A model generated the notes under the pieces. That model was not told the DNA's origin. It was given only the letters and a program-made list of their open reading frames with translations, and searched no databases. 32,394 bases of DNA, from positions 1-32,394 of IMG/VR virus record IMGVR_UViG_3300037234_000335. One strand, given 5' to 3'. This DNA is from a virus. How positions within the stretch are numbered: the stretch's first letter is position 1; every line of letters begins with the position of its first letter. Both the position numbers and the translations under genes were made by a program. This document shows positions 13,470 to 20,905 of this stretch, one piece after another.

Positions 13470-13658
13470 ATGAGAGAGTCTACTTTCAGAGAGCTTCCAA
13501 AGTTGACCATTGTTGAAGCAGCCGAGCCTTTTAATCTTGAGGAACGGACCCACTTGCTTAACGAAAGGATGAGGGAAATTGGCCGAGCAAGAACTCGCAT
13601 TGACGGAAGAATTATCGCAGCAGAAAAGCGAACTACGGTCCGCCGAACAGGAACTTAA
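13470..13658 (+). CDS. Possible leaderless 62-residue protein upstream of terS
   Basis: The ATG coincides with the predicted +1 of P5, so it would have to be translated leaderless. The product (MRESTFRELPKLTIVEAAEP, then FNLEERTHLLNERMREIGRA and a basic end) looks protein-like in its first 40 residues. It overlaps terS by 80 bases in another frame, and its translation would bring ribosomes to the TTG start of terS. Alternative: only a short coding leader whose real role is coupling. Confidence 0.5.
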   Translation: MRESTFRELPKLTIVEAAEPFNLEERTHLLNERMREIGRARTRIDGRIIAAEKRTTVRRTGT

Positions 13659-14112
13659 TCCTCAAGAGCGGCTATTCTGCTATGACTACCTTGTTGATTT
13701 TAACCATCGCAGGGCAGCTACTAGTGTTGGCCGCTCTGCAGATGCAGGTAAAAAACTTCTTAGAAACCCAAAAGTTGCTCGCTTTATTAAGCTACTTAGT
13801 AATGAGCTTGCTACTGAGTCTCTTATATCTGCTGATATGGTCCAATACGAGTTGCTCCATGAGTATCTCCCAAGAGCAAAGGGCGAGACAGAAATCAATG
13901 GAGTCGACCGGGACGGTATTGGGTGGTCTGGAAAGGTCACAAATATGGCCGCATACGGTAAGGGGATCGATTTAATGGCCCGTCACAGTGGTTTCATGGC
14001 CGCTGAAGTAGTCAAGGGCGGTCTAACCATCAACATCAATCATAAGGCTATGGGCATCACTGTGGAAGGGGAGTATAGCGAGCAGGACGATGGCACTGAA
14101 CCTTCCGAATGA
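13579..14112 (+). CDS. terS: Terminase small subunit
   Basis: 177 residues. It recognises phage DNA and loads the large terminase. The core LNPQERLFCYDYLVDF, then RRAATSVGRSADAGKKLLRN and PKVARFI (about 25-70) is the helix-turn-helix region typical of small terminases (LTPQERLFV-EYL-D-N...KLLRNP-V). The C-terminus is acidic (EYSEQDDGTEPSE). The start must be the TTG at 13579, because the frame has a stop at 13570 and the next Met is far inside the domain; GAGGG lies 5 bases upstream. Overlaps terL by 23 bases. Confidence 0.88.
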   Translation: MAEQELALTEELSQQKSELRSAEQELNPQERLFCYDYLVDFNHRRAATSVGRSADAGKKLLRNPKVARFIKLLSNELATESLISADMVQYELLHEYLPRAKGETEINGVDRDGIGWSGKVTNMAAYGKGIDLMARHSGFMAAEVVKGGLTININHKAMGITVEGEYSEQDDGTEPSE

Positions 14113-15517
14113 ATGGGCAGCACGTGATTACCAGGCTCCCCTTTTTCGGCACATGTTTGAGGGGGGTCTTGAACGTAAACGTGGCTGTGCCGTATGGCAT
14201 CGGCGTGGTGGAAAGGACTCCTGTTGCCTTCAATTATCGGCAGTTTCCTCCCAAATGCGCGTGGGAACAATTTGGCACATGTTGCCAACTCTCAAACAGG
14301 GCCGGAGGGTAATATGGGATGGTATAGACCGAGAAGGTCGAAAGATGATAGATCAGGCGTTTCCCAAGGAAATGCGCGATCTGGCATCCCCGATCAACAA
14401 CTCGGATATGCAGATTCGCTTCCGGAACGGGAGCATTTACCAGGTAGTTGGAAGTGACAACTATGATAGCCTCGTCGGCACTAACCCAGTTGGTGTTATA
14501 TTCTCGGAGTTCGCGGTCGCGGACCCAAAGGCTTGGGATTATATTCGCCCGATCTTGGCGGAGAACGGTGGGTGGGCACTCTTTATATACACCCCTAGAG
14601 GCAAGAATCACGGGAAGAAGCTATATGATATGGCTAAGAGTAATCCTAACTGGTTCTGTAGCCTGCTTACAGTCGACGACACCTTCCGGCCCGATGGAAC
14701 TCATGTTATTGGACCGGACATTATTGCACAAGAACGGGTTGAGGGTATGGCTGAGGAGAAGATTCTTCAGGAGTATTTTTGCTCGTTTGAAGCGGGTATG
14801 GAAGGAGCATTCTATACTCTGGAACTCAACCTAGCGGAAGATGAAGGCCGGATCGGAGATTTCCCACACGATCCGATGAAACCTTGTCAAACATGGTGGG
14901 ATATAGGATTTAGAGATGCGACAGCCATTATTGTTACACAGCGCGGCGACGATGGCAAGCCGGTTATCATCGACTACCTCGAAGCTCGGAACAAGGCTCT
15001 TGACGAATGGATTAGAGACGTCCGCTCGCTTCCCTACGATTATGACGAGCATCAAGGACCCCACGATCTTGAGAACACCGATTGGACGACAGGAAAGACA
15101 AGGCGAGAATTCGCGCTTGGTCTCAACTTTACGTTCGAGATTGTACCGAAACTCCCGGTTCAGGATGGGATTGACGCAACAAGAGCGATCATTCGGTGCG
15201 CGAGGTTCAATGAAGCGAAAGTTGGCAGGCTCTTAGATGGATTGTACTCTTATAGAAGGGAGTATGACGATCGGTTACAGATGTTCCGAGATAAACCACT
15301 CCACGATTGGGCAAGTCACCCGGCAGACGCCATGCGATACTTGTCCGTGGGGTGGAGAGATTATATCGGGGGACAAAAATATACCAGTCAACGATATAAC
15401 GTTAAACCAGCACTAAATTCACATGCCAGTCGCCAGAAGCCAAATTACCAAGATATGTATCCTTGGATGTTCAATGACGATGGAAGCCTAAGAAATGGAC
15501 GGCAAAGAAATTCGTAG
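14090..15517 (+). CDS. terL: Terminase large subunit
   Basis: 475 residues. The packaging motor pumps DNA into the prohead and cuts it. ATPase: Walker A HRRGGKDS (37-44), Walker B VIFSE (136-140, with Ser in place of the first acid, common in this group) and motif III YTPRG (167-171). RNase H-like nuclease: WWDIGFRDATAI (269-280, Asp271 and Asp276) and the final acid in SHPADAMRY (Asp413). Length and order fit T7-like and P22-like large terminases. AGGA precedes the ATG at 14090; it overlaps terS by 23 and the portal by 23 bases. Confidence 0.97.
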   Translation: MALNLPNEWAARDYQAPLFRHMFEGGLERKRGCAVWHRRGGKDSCCLQLSAVSSQMRVGTIWHMLPTLKQGRRVIWDGIDREGRKMIDQAFPKEMRDLASPINNSDMQIRFRNGSIYQVVGSDNYDSLVGTNPVGVIFSEFAVADPKAWDYIRPILAENGGWALFIYTPRGKNHGKKLYDMAKSNPNWFCSLLTVDDTFRPDGTHVIGPDIIAQERVEGMAEEKILQEYFCSFEAGMEGAFYTLELNLAEDEGRIGDFPHDPMKPCQTWWDIGFRDATAIIVTQRGDDGKPVIIDYLEARNKALDEWIRDVRSLPYDYDEHQGPHDLENTDWTTGKTRREFALGLNFTFEIVPKLPVQDGIDATRAIIRCARFNEAKVGRLLDGLYSYRREYDDRLQMFRDKPLHDWASHPADAMRYLSVGWRDYIGGQKYTSQRYNVKPALNSHASRQKPNYQDMYPWMFNDDGSLRNGRQRNS

Positions 15518-17165
15518 ACGTTATGATTCCCTTGTATCCCAACGAAAAACTGTTGAGGATGTTTGGGAAGTTATCAATCAACTGGTGGTCCCATTTCGTG
15601 GTGATTTCTTCCGCGACATTACCTCCGAGCATGCAGTTACGTGGAGAGATAATCGTGAGATTTTTGACTCAACGGCTGTGGACGCTGCTAATACTCTTGC
15701 TGCTAGTATACATGGTAGTCTTACTAGCCCCGCTATTCGTTGGTTCGAATTAGCGTACCGCAACACAGAACTAAATAGTCTCAAGGAACCCCGGGCATGG
15801 CTCGAAAATGCTGCCAGTATATGTTATACGGCGCTCCAGGATTCTAATTTCAACCTCGAAGCCAATGAAACATACCTTGACCTAGTTACATATGGCACTT
15901 CGATGATTATCGAGGAGGTTGAAGAGAGAAACGGACGATTCCGGAACCTGATTTTTCAATCGGTCCCGGTCGAGGAAATGTGGTTTGAGCAAGATTGGCG
16001 GGGTCAAGCACATCGGGCATACCGTCGTTATATGTGGACCCCGGTTCAGATAGTTACCAAATTCGGTGAGGAGGGTGTTCCTGAGGATATTCTCAAGAAA
16101 TCCAAAACAACGCAGGGCATGGACGTCAAAGAAAAAGTAGTAATGGTCATCTTCCCGCGTGACGATAAGAAAGATGCCGATGTTTCGAATGTTCTATCAC
16201 CTAAAGAACGCCCGTGGGGGATGAAATATATCCTCCATAAGAGCGCCTATGAACTCGGGGACGAGGGCGGATATTACGAAATGCCCGCTTTTATACCCCG
16301 ATGGCGTAAGACTTCCAAGTCGATGTGGGGCCATGGCCCAGCAATGATAGCCCTGCCGGATATACTGACAATCAATAGTCTCGTGGAGCTTATTCTTAAA
16401 GCAACAGAGAAGGTTGTCGACCCTCCGACGAAAGTAACAGAGCGGGGTCTTCTGTCCGACCTCGACTTGGAACCTGCCGGTCTAACCGTCGTACGCACGA
16501 TGGATTCAATGGAACCCTACGAGTCAGGTGCCCGGTTCGATGTAAGTCAGCTCCAACGTGAGGAGCTTAAACAATCGATCCGAAGCATCTTCTACGTAGA
16601 CCAGTTGGAGCTTAAGGAATCTCCGGCAATGACCGCGACGGAGGTTCAAACTCGTTATGAACTTATGCAGCGACTTCTCGGGCCGACTCTTGGAAGATTG
16701 CAGTCGGATTATCTTGACCCGCTTATTCAGAGAACATTTAACATTCTCTATCGAGCCGATCAATTCGGTGAGCCACCCGGAGTTGTTTTCGAAGGCTCTA
16801 ACGAGCTTGACATTATCTACACAGGACCGTTGGTACGTGCACAACGAGCTGATATTGCCCAAGGCGTGACTCGGTGGGTCGCTTCACTTGCTGAATTAGG
16901 TGAAGTTGCCCCTGATGTTTTAGACGTCCCGGATTGGGATGCTATCGCTAAAGAACTCGGATCGCTGGAAGGAGTCCCGGCCAAATTGATGCATTCTGAT
17001 ACTGAGATTAATCAGGTTCGTAGGGAGCGTCAAGAGGCCCAGGCTGCTCAGCAACAGGCCATACAAGCACAAGAACAAGGCGCAGGTATGGAGGCAATGG
17101 GTAAAGGAAGGACTGCATTAGCGGAGGTACCACCAGTTGAGCCAGGAGCAGAAGAAGCCGCGTAG
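15495..17165 (+). CDS. Portal (head-to-tail connector, T7 gp8 type)
   Basis: 556 residues, the usual length for the Bacteriophage head-to-tail connecting protein family. It forms the ring at one capsid vertex through which DNA enters and leaves. Typical segments: RRYDSLVSQRKTVEDVWEVI near the N-terminus, DSTAVDAANTLAASIHGSL (58-76) and SPAMTATEVQTRYELMQRLL (about 376-395), the conserved MTATEV helix. The C-terminus is a Gln/Ala-rich tail (AQAAQQQAIQAQEQ) and may be flexible inside the head. It follows terL directly. Confidence 0.96.
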   Translation: MDGKEIRRRYDSLVSQRKTVEDVWEVINQLVVPFRGDFFRDITSEHAVTWRDNREIFDSTAVDAANTLAASIHGSLTSPAIRWFELAYRNTELNSLKEPRAWLENAASICYTALQDSNFNLEANETYLDLVTYGTSMIIEEVEERNGRFRNLIFQSVPVEEMWFEQDWRGQAHRAYRRYMWTPVQIVTKFGEEGVPEDILKKSKTTQGMDVKEKVVMVIFPRDDKKDADVSNVLSPKERPWGMKYILHKSAYELGDEGGYYEMPAFIPRWRKTSKSMWGHGPAMIALPDILTINSLVELILKATEKVVDPPTKVTERGLLSDLDLEPAGLTVVRTMDSMEPYESGARFDVSQLQREELKQSIRSIFYVDQLELKESPAMTATEVQTRYELMQRLLGPTLGRLQSDYLDPLIQRTFNILYRADQFGEPPGVVFEGSNELDIIYTGPLVRAQRADIAQGVTRWVASLAELGEVAPDVLDVPDWDAIAKELGSLEGVPAKLMHSDTEINQVRRERQEAQAAQQQAIQAQEQGAGMEAMGKGRTALAEVPPVEPGAEEAA

Positions 17166-17418
17166 TAAGAAACAGCAAGCGGTCGACAACGTAGTTAGTA
17201 AATCAGGATTTTTTTACCGTATATTCACTTCGCCAGATGGTAAAAAGGTCCTGGAAGCGCTGGAAGAGGAGTTCGATGCGGACGAAATCTTCACAGCCGG
17301 GGAACCCGATACCACGAGCTATAATCTTGGTAAACGGGATGTTATAGTATACATTCGTCAGATGATAAGGTTGAAAGAAAATGCCACCAGAGCCGAATTG
17401 GAAGGACAGTCTTCCTGA
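17137..17418 (+). CDS. Bbp19-like small protein between portal and scaffold
   Basis: 93 residues. The segment FFYRIFTSPDGKKVLEALEE (25-44) and GKRDVIVYIRQMIRL (65-79) resemble the small Bbp19-like proteins found beside the portal gene in BPP-1-type podoviruses; their role in head assembly is not settled. The start is TTG at 17137 with GCGGAGGT 9 bases upstream; no ATG or GTG start fits. Overlaps the portal end and the scaffold start in other frames. Confidence 0.78.
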   Translation: MSQEQKKPRSKKQQAVDNVVSKSGFFYRIFTSPDGKKVLEALEEEFDADEIFTAGEPDTTSYNLGKRDVIVYIRQMIRLKENATRAELEGQSS

Positions 17419-18196
17419 GGAAATAAGAGGTCATAAGACCCTAGCAGATGTTGAAGATGTTGGGGCATTGGCCAAACAGTTCATTGATGCTCAAGCGACA
17501 ATGGGAACATCGATTCGTATTCCCGGGCCAGATGCCGGGAACGAAGCATTAACGAGCTTTCACACAAAGCTCGCTGAAAAGGTGCCTGGGCTTATCCCAA
17601 CACCGGACCCAGATAATGCGGAGCAAATGAATGCCCTATATACCCGTATGGGACGTCCATCGGAGGCTATCGGGTACGAACACCCCGATGGCGTGGACCC
17701 AACGCAGATGGCGGATTTCGCTGATCTTGCCCATAGCTTAGGACTAACTAAGACCCAGTATAAGGGGATGCTCTCCTCGCTTGTGGAGAAAACCGCAAAG
17801 ACAGCGGAGACAACTACCGCTGAATTTGACGCGGCTACTCGCGCCCTTAAGCAGGAATGGGGCATCGTGTATGAGGATAATCTCCAATTGGTCCAGTCCG
17901 TGATGAAAGGAACAGGTGCACCTGCAGAATTCCTGGAAGCAGCAGCGGATAGTAAACTTCCAGCGGGTACGATCAAATGGCTCCATAACATAGGAAAGCA
18001 ATTGGGCAGCGAAGGCATAAATTTCCAGAAGGATGAATCGACAAGTCGACTCGCTCCTGCTGAGGCAAAGGCCCGGGTAGCTGAAATCATGGGCGATCGC
18101 GAAGGCCCTTATTGGGATGGAGCGCATCCTCAGCATAAGGAATATGTACAGCGTGTTGTTGACCTGAATAGGGCGGCAGCGGTTGGCGGCGGATAA
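17381..18196 (+). CDS. Scaffolding protein
   Basis: 271 residues. It guides capsid shell assembly and leaves before or during packaging. The beginning WKDSLPEEIRGHKTLADVED, then ALAKQFIDAQATMG and SIRIPGPDAGNEAL, then GLIPTPDPDNAEQMNALYTRMGRP (broken here as GLIPTPDPDN and MNALYTRMGRP) is characteristic of phage scaffold proteins placed just before the capsid. Helical middle and charged C-terminal region with a repeat of HPQHKEYVQRVVD near the end. The ATG at 17381 overlaps the previous gene by 38 bases. Confidence 0.9.
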   Translation: MPPEPNWKDSLPEEIRGHKTLADVEDVGALAKQFIDAQATMGTSIRIPGPDAGNEALTSFHTKLAEKVPGLIPTPDPDNAEQMNALYTRMGRPSEAIGYEHPDGVDPTQMADFADLAHSLGLTKTQYKGMLSSLVEKTAKTAETTTAEFDAATRALKQEWGIVYEDNLQLVQSVMKGTGAPAEFLEAAADSKLPAGTIKWLHNIGKQLGSEGINFQKDESTSRLAPAEAKARVAEIMGDREGPYWDGAHPQHKEYVQRVVDLNRAAAVGGG

Positions 18197-18443
18197 GTTC
18201 GAGTGCTGGCAATGCGGGGCCTGTTGCCGATTAGTTGGGTTCAAGGCCCCGGAGCTTGATCGTGGTGACAAAGCGTGTATCCACCTTACGGAGGATAACC
18301 TCTGCGAAATTTATGAGGACAGGCCAGATTTCTGTCGCCTCAATCCGAGCCGCGATCCGAAAGAGCAAACTGCGTGGTGTAAGCTCCAAGAAGCGAACTG
18401 GCCGGAATACGTCGAGCAATTAAAGAAACTTGCCAGGGGTTGA
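18183..18443 (+). CDS. CxxCxxCC zinc/iron-binding protein (YkgJ-like)
   Basis: 86 residues with eight Cys. CWQCGACC (8-15) is the CxxCxxCC motif, followed by Cys32 (ACIHL), Cys41 and Cys51 (LCEIYEDRPDFCRLNP) and Cys66. This is the pattern of the Zn/Fe-chelating YkgJ/UPF0153 family. It lies between scaffold and capsid, where it could be a metal-dependent chaperone or a passenger gene. The start is TTG (18183) with AGGGCGG upstream and overlaps the scaffold by 14 bases. Its stop TGA is part of the -35 of promoter P6. Confidence 0.85.
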   Translation: MAADKFECWQCGACCRLVGFKAPELDRGDKACIHLTEDNLCEIYEDRPDFCRLNPSRDPKEQTAWCKLQEANWPEYVEQLKKLARG

Positions 18444-18470
18444 CAGACCCCCCGGGTCGCGTGGTATACT
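18440..18470 (+). promoter_or_regulatory. Sigma-70-type promoter P6 for the capsid gene
   Basis: TTGACA (18440-18445), 19 bases, TATACT (18465-18470) with extended TG-G. The spacer begins with the dyad GACCC-CCC-GGGTC. The whole element and the nine bases before it (CTTGCCAGG) closely match P5. It overlaps the stop of the CxxCxxCC gene, giving the capsid its own strong transcript. Confidence 0.87.
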
Positions 18471-18476
18471 CGTTCG

Positions 18477-18618
18477 CGAATGAGATCGATGGGGGGTAGC
18501 CTAATTCTAGGTCCTTTATCACCTCCGGTTGCCAGCACGAACGCTGGAAGCTGAGGGTCCGGGCAACCGGGTAGCTCCAAGCGCAAACTTTGTCTTTTAA
18601 TTTGTGTAGGAGCCAATC
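18477..18618 (+). promoter_or_regulatory. Structured capsid leader with a 24-codon upstream frame
   Basis: From the predicted +1 near 18477 to the capsid ATG is about 142 bases. An ATG at 18480 (+4) opens a 24-codon frame ending at TGA 18552-18554. CCGGTTGCC (18525-18533) pairs perfectly with GGCAACCGG (18562-18570); CCAGC (18532-18536) with GCTGG (18543-18547) is an alternative inner stem. Translation of the short frame would cover the left arm of the large stem, an arrangement like attenuation. The capsid itself has TAGGAG before its ATG. Confidence 0.5.
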
Positions 18619-19503
18619 ATGGTTAACACTGTTGACAATGTTTTCGTAGCAACTTTCGAAAGCATTTTGCGTCACCTTGCGCAACAGATGCCTTCACGAC
18701 TTCGAGCTAAAGTCACGGAACGTGGCGTAAACTCTGAAGAGCACAACTGGGAACGGTTGGGCACTCGTGAAGCGCAGGTGAAAACCACTAGACTCCAAGC
18801 GACCCCGGTTCAAGATTGGCCGTGGTCAAGACGTGTGTCAGTCCCGACAACGTACGATACCGGTGATTCCACCGAGCAAGAAGATATCGTGCAGATGATC
18901 ATTGATCCGAATTCCAACCTCTCACAGTCGCAAGGCTATGCAATGAGGCGAGCGTTCGATGATGAGATCATTGCGGCGGCGACCGGCACCGCGCTTGATG
19001 GTTTAGGCGTTGCCAATGTATTCCCCGATTCTCAAAAAGTCTTCGGGGTCACGGTTGATGTTTACGACACCAGCCTTAACTTCGATCTCGTTACTCAGGT
19101 CACTGAAAGGTTCCTGGATAACGATATCGATCCAGACGAGCCGAAGTGCATAGTGATCGGCCCTGTTCAGGCCCGAAAGCTCTTGCAGCTAACGGAAGCG
19201 ACCAGTGGCGATTATGTCTATGTTAAAGCCCTCGCAGAAATGGGCTACATCGACAATTGGATGGGGTACCAGTGGATTGTATCCACACGGTTGAACCATC
19301 CGACAGGTCCTGGCATTGATATCGATTGCTTTGCAATGACCAAGAAAGCACTCGGTATGATGGTTGATCGCGATATCACTTCGCGTGTCGCAGAAGACCC
19401 ATCCATCAGCTTCGCATGGCGGATTTATTCGTTCATGACTATCGGGGCTGTACGGGTTGAGGACGAGCATATCGTCAATCTGCAACTGCTGGATACGATT
19501 TAA
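18619..19503 (+). CDS. Major capsid protein
   Basis: 294 residues. Position after the scaffold and a dedicated strong promoter, Shine-Dalgarno (TAGGAGCC) and terminator all point to the main shell protein. Sequence features of the short (about 300-residue) phage capsid family: EAQVKTTRLQATPVQDWPWS (51-70), RAFDDEIIAAATGTA (about 110-124), CIVIGPVQARKLLQL and the end AWRIYSFMTIGAVRVEDEHI. An HK97-type fold is expected but cannot be read from sequence alone. Confidence 0.93.
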   Translation: MVNTVDNVFVATFESILRHLAQQMPSRLRAKVTERGVNSEEHNWERLGTREAQVKTTRLQATPVQDWPWSRRVSVPTTYDTGDSTEQEDIVQMIIDPNSNLSQSQGYAMRRAFDDEIIAAATGTALDGLGVANVFPDSQKVFGVTVDVYDTSLNFDLVTQVTERFLDNDIDPDEPKCIVIGPVQARKLLQLTEATSGDYVYVKALAEMGYIDNWMGYQWIVSTRLNHPTGPGIDIDCFAMTKKALGMMVDRDITSRVAEDPSISFAWRIYSFMTIGAVRVEDEHIVNLQLLDTI

Positions 19504-19529
19504 CCCGTACTTCTGGCGAAGTGTGAGTT

Positions 19530-19557
19530 GGGGTCCCGGTATCGGGACCCCGTTTTT
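19530..19557 (+). terminator. Intrinsic terminator after the capsid gene
   Basis: GGGGTCCCG, loop GTAT, CGGGACCCC, then GTTTTT. Nine-base perfect stem and five T, 26 bases after the capsid stop. Probably partial, because the downstream virion genes have no visible promoter of their own. Its arms are identical to the hairpin at 4106-4129. Confidence 0.87.
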
Positions 19558-19570
19558 ACCGGAGAACAAA

Positions 19571-20020
19571 GTGGATAAAATCATTTCTGATAGCATCGCT
19601 AACTCGAAGCCGAGTTTTACGGTAGTAACCGAGGCGGCCGGTGCATTGACTGTTGGCGCTGGCGAAATTGCTATTTTTATGGGTGATAACGTTGCAGCCG
19701 ATCATACGGTTCTGGTTCCCGGAGTCGCGCCAATTGGCAACAATCAACGAGTAATTACAGCATTCGAGAACCTCCGAGACCGCCTAAAGGAAGCGAATTT
19801 CCCAGTGGGTCCGGGGGCTGTTTCATTTGTTACTGGAACCCCGCCAAGCGCAGAAGGCTATGTCGTGGGCGAAGGTGCAGGTATACCCGCATTAACCGAG
19901 GATGATGCCGCTATTGCCTACGGTGATGGCTTTTATCCGGCGGGTAATTCTAGCAATTACCTCAACATGATTAACCGCCTAATGGAGCGGTTTCAAGAGG
20001 ATTTGCTGCCATTTAACTAA
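19571..20020 (+). CDS. Virion-module protein after capsid, function unknown
   Basis: 149 residues from the GTG at 19571 (V-DKIISDSIANSK), preceded by CCGGAG; a longer frame would start inside the capsid gene and cross the terminator. The sequence is Gly/Ala/Pro-rich with beta character (FTVVTEAAGALTVGAGEIAI; VSFVTGTPPSAEGYVVGEGA) and ends NRLMERFQEDLLPFN. Position suggests a head decoration or fibre protein; no family recognised. Confidence 0.83.
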   Translation: MDKIISDSIANSKPSFTVVTEAAGALTVGAGEIAIFMGDNVAADHTVLVPGVAPIGNNQRVITAFENLRDRLKEANFPVGPGAVSFVTGTPPSAEGYVVGEGAGIPALTEDDAAIAYGDGFYPAGNSSNYLNMINRLMERFQEDLLPFN

Positions 20021-20037
20021 AATAAGGGGAAATCCCC

Positions 20038-20385
20038 ATGAGAGTAGGAGCAAACGTTCGCCAGTTTCATCGGATCAAGAAAATGCATGCGGAAGGAGTA
20101 CCAGCAGATGTGATTGCTAACTCTATTCCACTAACGCCACAGAGTCTTGAGAAAATCTTGGCTCATATGGATGGCAGGGCTGAAGTAGTCTTGGCGGTAG
20201 AAGAAAATGCCGAGGTTCAGGCTTTGCGGCTGCAAGTCGCTGAGCAAGCTCAAAAATTGGCTAGATTTGAGGAGCCAACTGATGGCGCAGAAAGCGAGGC
20301 CGAAAAGGTCAAAGTTGAAGAAACGGTCGAAGGTGGTGAAAAAGTCGAAGATAGTGAAGAAGTCTCGGCTCAAGAAAGCACCTAA
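20038..20385 (+). CDS. Virion-module protein with helical N-terminus and acidic tail
   Basis: 115 residues. Residues 1-45 (VRQFHRIKKMHAEGVPADVI, then SIPLTPQSLEKILAHM) resemble a small helix-turn-helix fold. About 55-80 form a coiled coil (ALRLQVAEQAQKLARFEE), and the last 35 residues are Glu-rich (EAEKVKVEETVEGGEKVEDS). AAGGGGAAA precedes the ATG. Could be an adaptor or assembly factor. Not recognised. Confidence 0.82.
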   Translation: MRVGANVRQFHRIKKMHAEGVPADVIANSIPLTPQSLEKILAHMDGRAEVVLAVEENAEVQALRLQVAEQAQKLARFEEPTDGAESEAEKVKVEETVEGGEKVEDSEEVSAQEST

Positions 20386-20408
20386 GGCTTATTACTGAGG
20401 AGAGAGTA

Positions 20409-20531
20409 ATGCCGAAAGGTATGGGGTACAAACGCGGGCATGCCGCAATGACCAGGAAGAGGCGTATTAAGCCTCTGACAGCGAAGCGCAAACGGACTGG
20501 GAACGTTAAGGCAAAGTCTAGGAAGTACTAG
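20409..20531 (+). CDS. 40-residue protamine-like basic protein
   Basis: MPKGMGYKRGHAAMTRKRRI, then PLTAKRKRTGNVKAKSRKY. Sixteen of 40 residues are Lys or Arg and there is no Asp or Glu. GAGGAGAGAG lies just before the ATG, and the gene fills the gap between its neighbours with 3 bases to the next start. Tiny basic peptides with an MPKGxGY start occur in other phage head modules. It is likely to bind DNA or RNA, perhaps inside the capsid; this is inferred from charge and place. Confidence 0.8.
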   Translation: MPKGMGYKRGHAAMTRKRRIKPLTAKRKRTGNVKAKSRKY

Positions 20532-20534
20532 ACA

Positions 20535-20903
20535 ATGCCTCATTTTTCCGATGCGCGTCACGCAGCGCTACGGGCGCAATTCCCTCTAGCGCCCCCGCAT
20601 ACTAATGATCTTCTGTTCGTGTGGGCGGAGGCTAATGGTGGTACTGGTAAGACCTTAAACGACCGAATTCGTACCATGCTCATTGCTCAGGGGGCAGCTC
20701 CCGGGCATGTTAATGATATGTGGTATACGGTCCTTGGTTTACACGGAGCTACAGGCTCCTTGAATGACAGAATGTTTTTCTTTTGGGATACTCTTGGCGG
20801 CTCCTTTGGTGGTGGCCCCGGTGTAAGTAATTGGCAATTAGAAGGATCAACTGACTCTTGGGCTACTGAAAGTGGCGGAGTTTGGTTAACAGAGGCACCA
20901 TAA
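20535..20903 (+). CDS. Small virion protein with internal NDR/LND repeats
   Basis: 122 residues. Three related units of about 28 residues: FVWAEANGGTGKTLNDRIR, MLIAQGAAPGHVNDMWYTVL and GLHGATGSLNDRMFFFWDTL. A Gly-rich C-terminus ends SGGVWLTEAP. Such lnD-repeat proteins accompany tail fibre genes in several phages. The ATG at 20535 follows the basic-peptide stop by 3 bases. Confidence 0.82.
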   Translation: MPHFSDARHAALRAQFPLAPPHTNDLLFVWAEANGGTGKTLNDRIRTMLIAQGAAPGHVNDMWYTVLGLHGATGSLNDRMFFFWDTLGGSFGGGPGVSNWQLEGSTDSWATESGGVWLTEAP

Positions 20904-20905
20904 TC

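Noticed and set aside
12747-13473. Several overlapping frames on both strands in the GC spike
   Set aside because: All are open together because stop codons are rare at this GC; none has a binding site or recognisable product.
13334-13600. 88-codon minus-strand frame
   Set aside because: It covers promoter P5 and the antisense of terS; a shadow frame.
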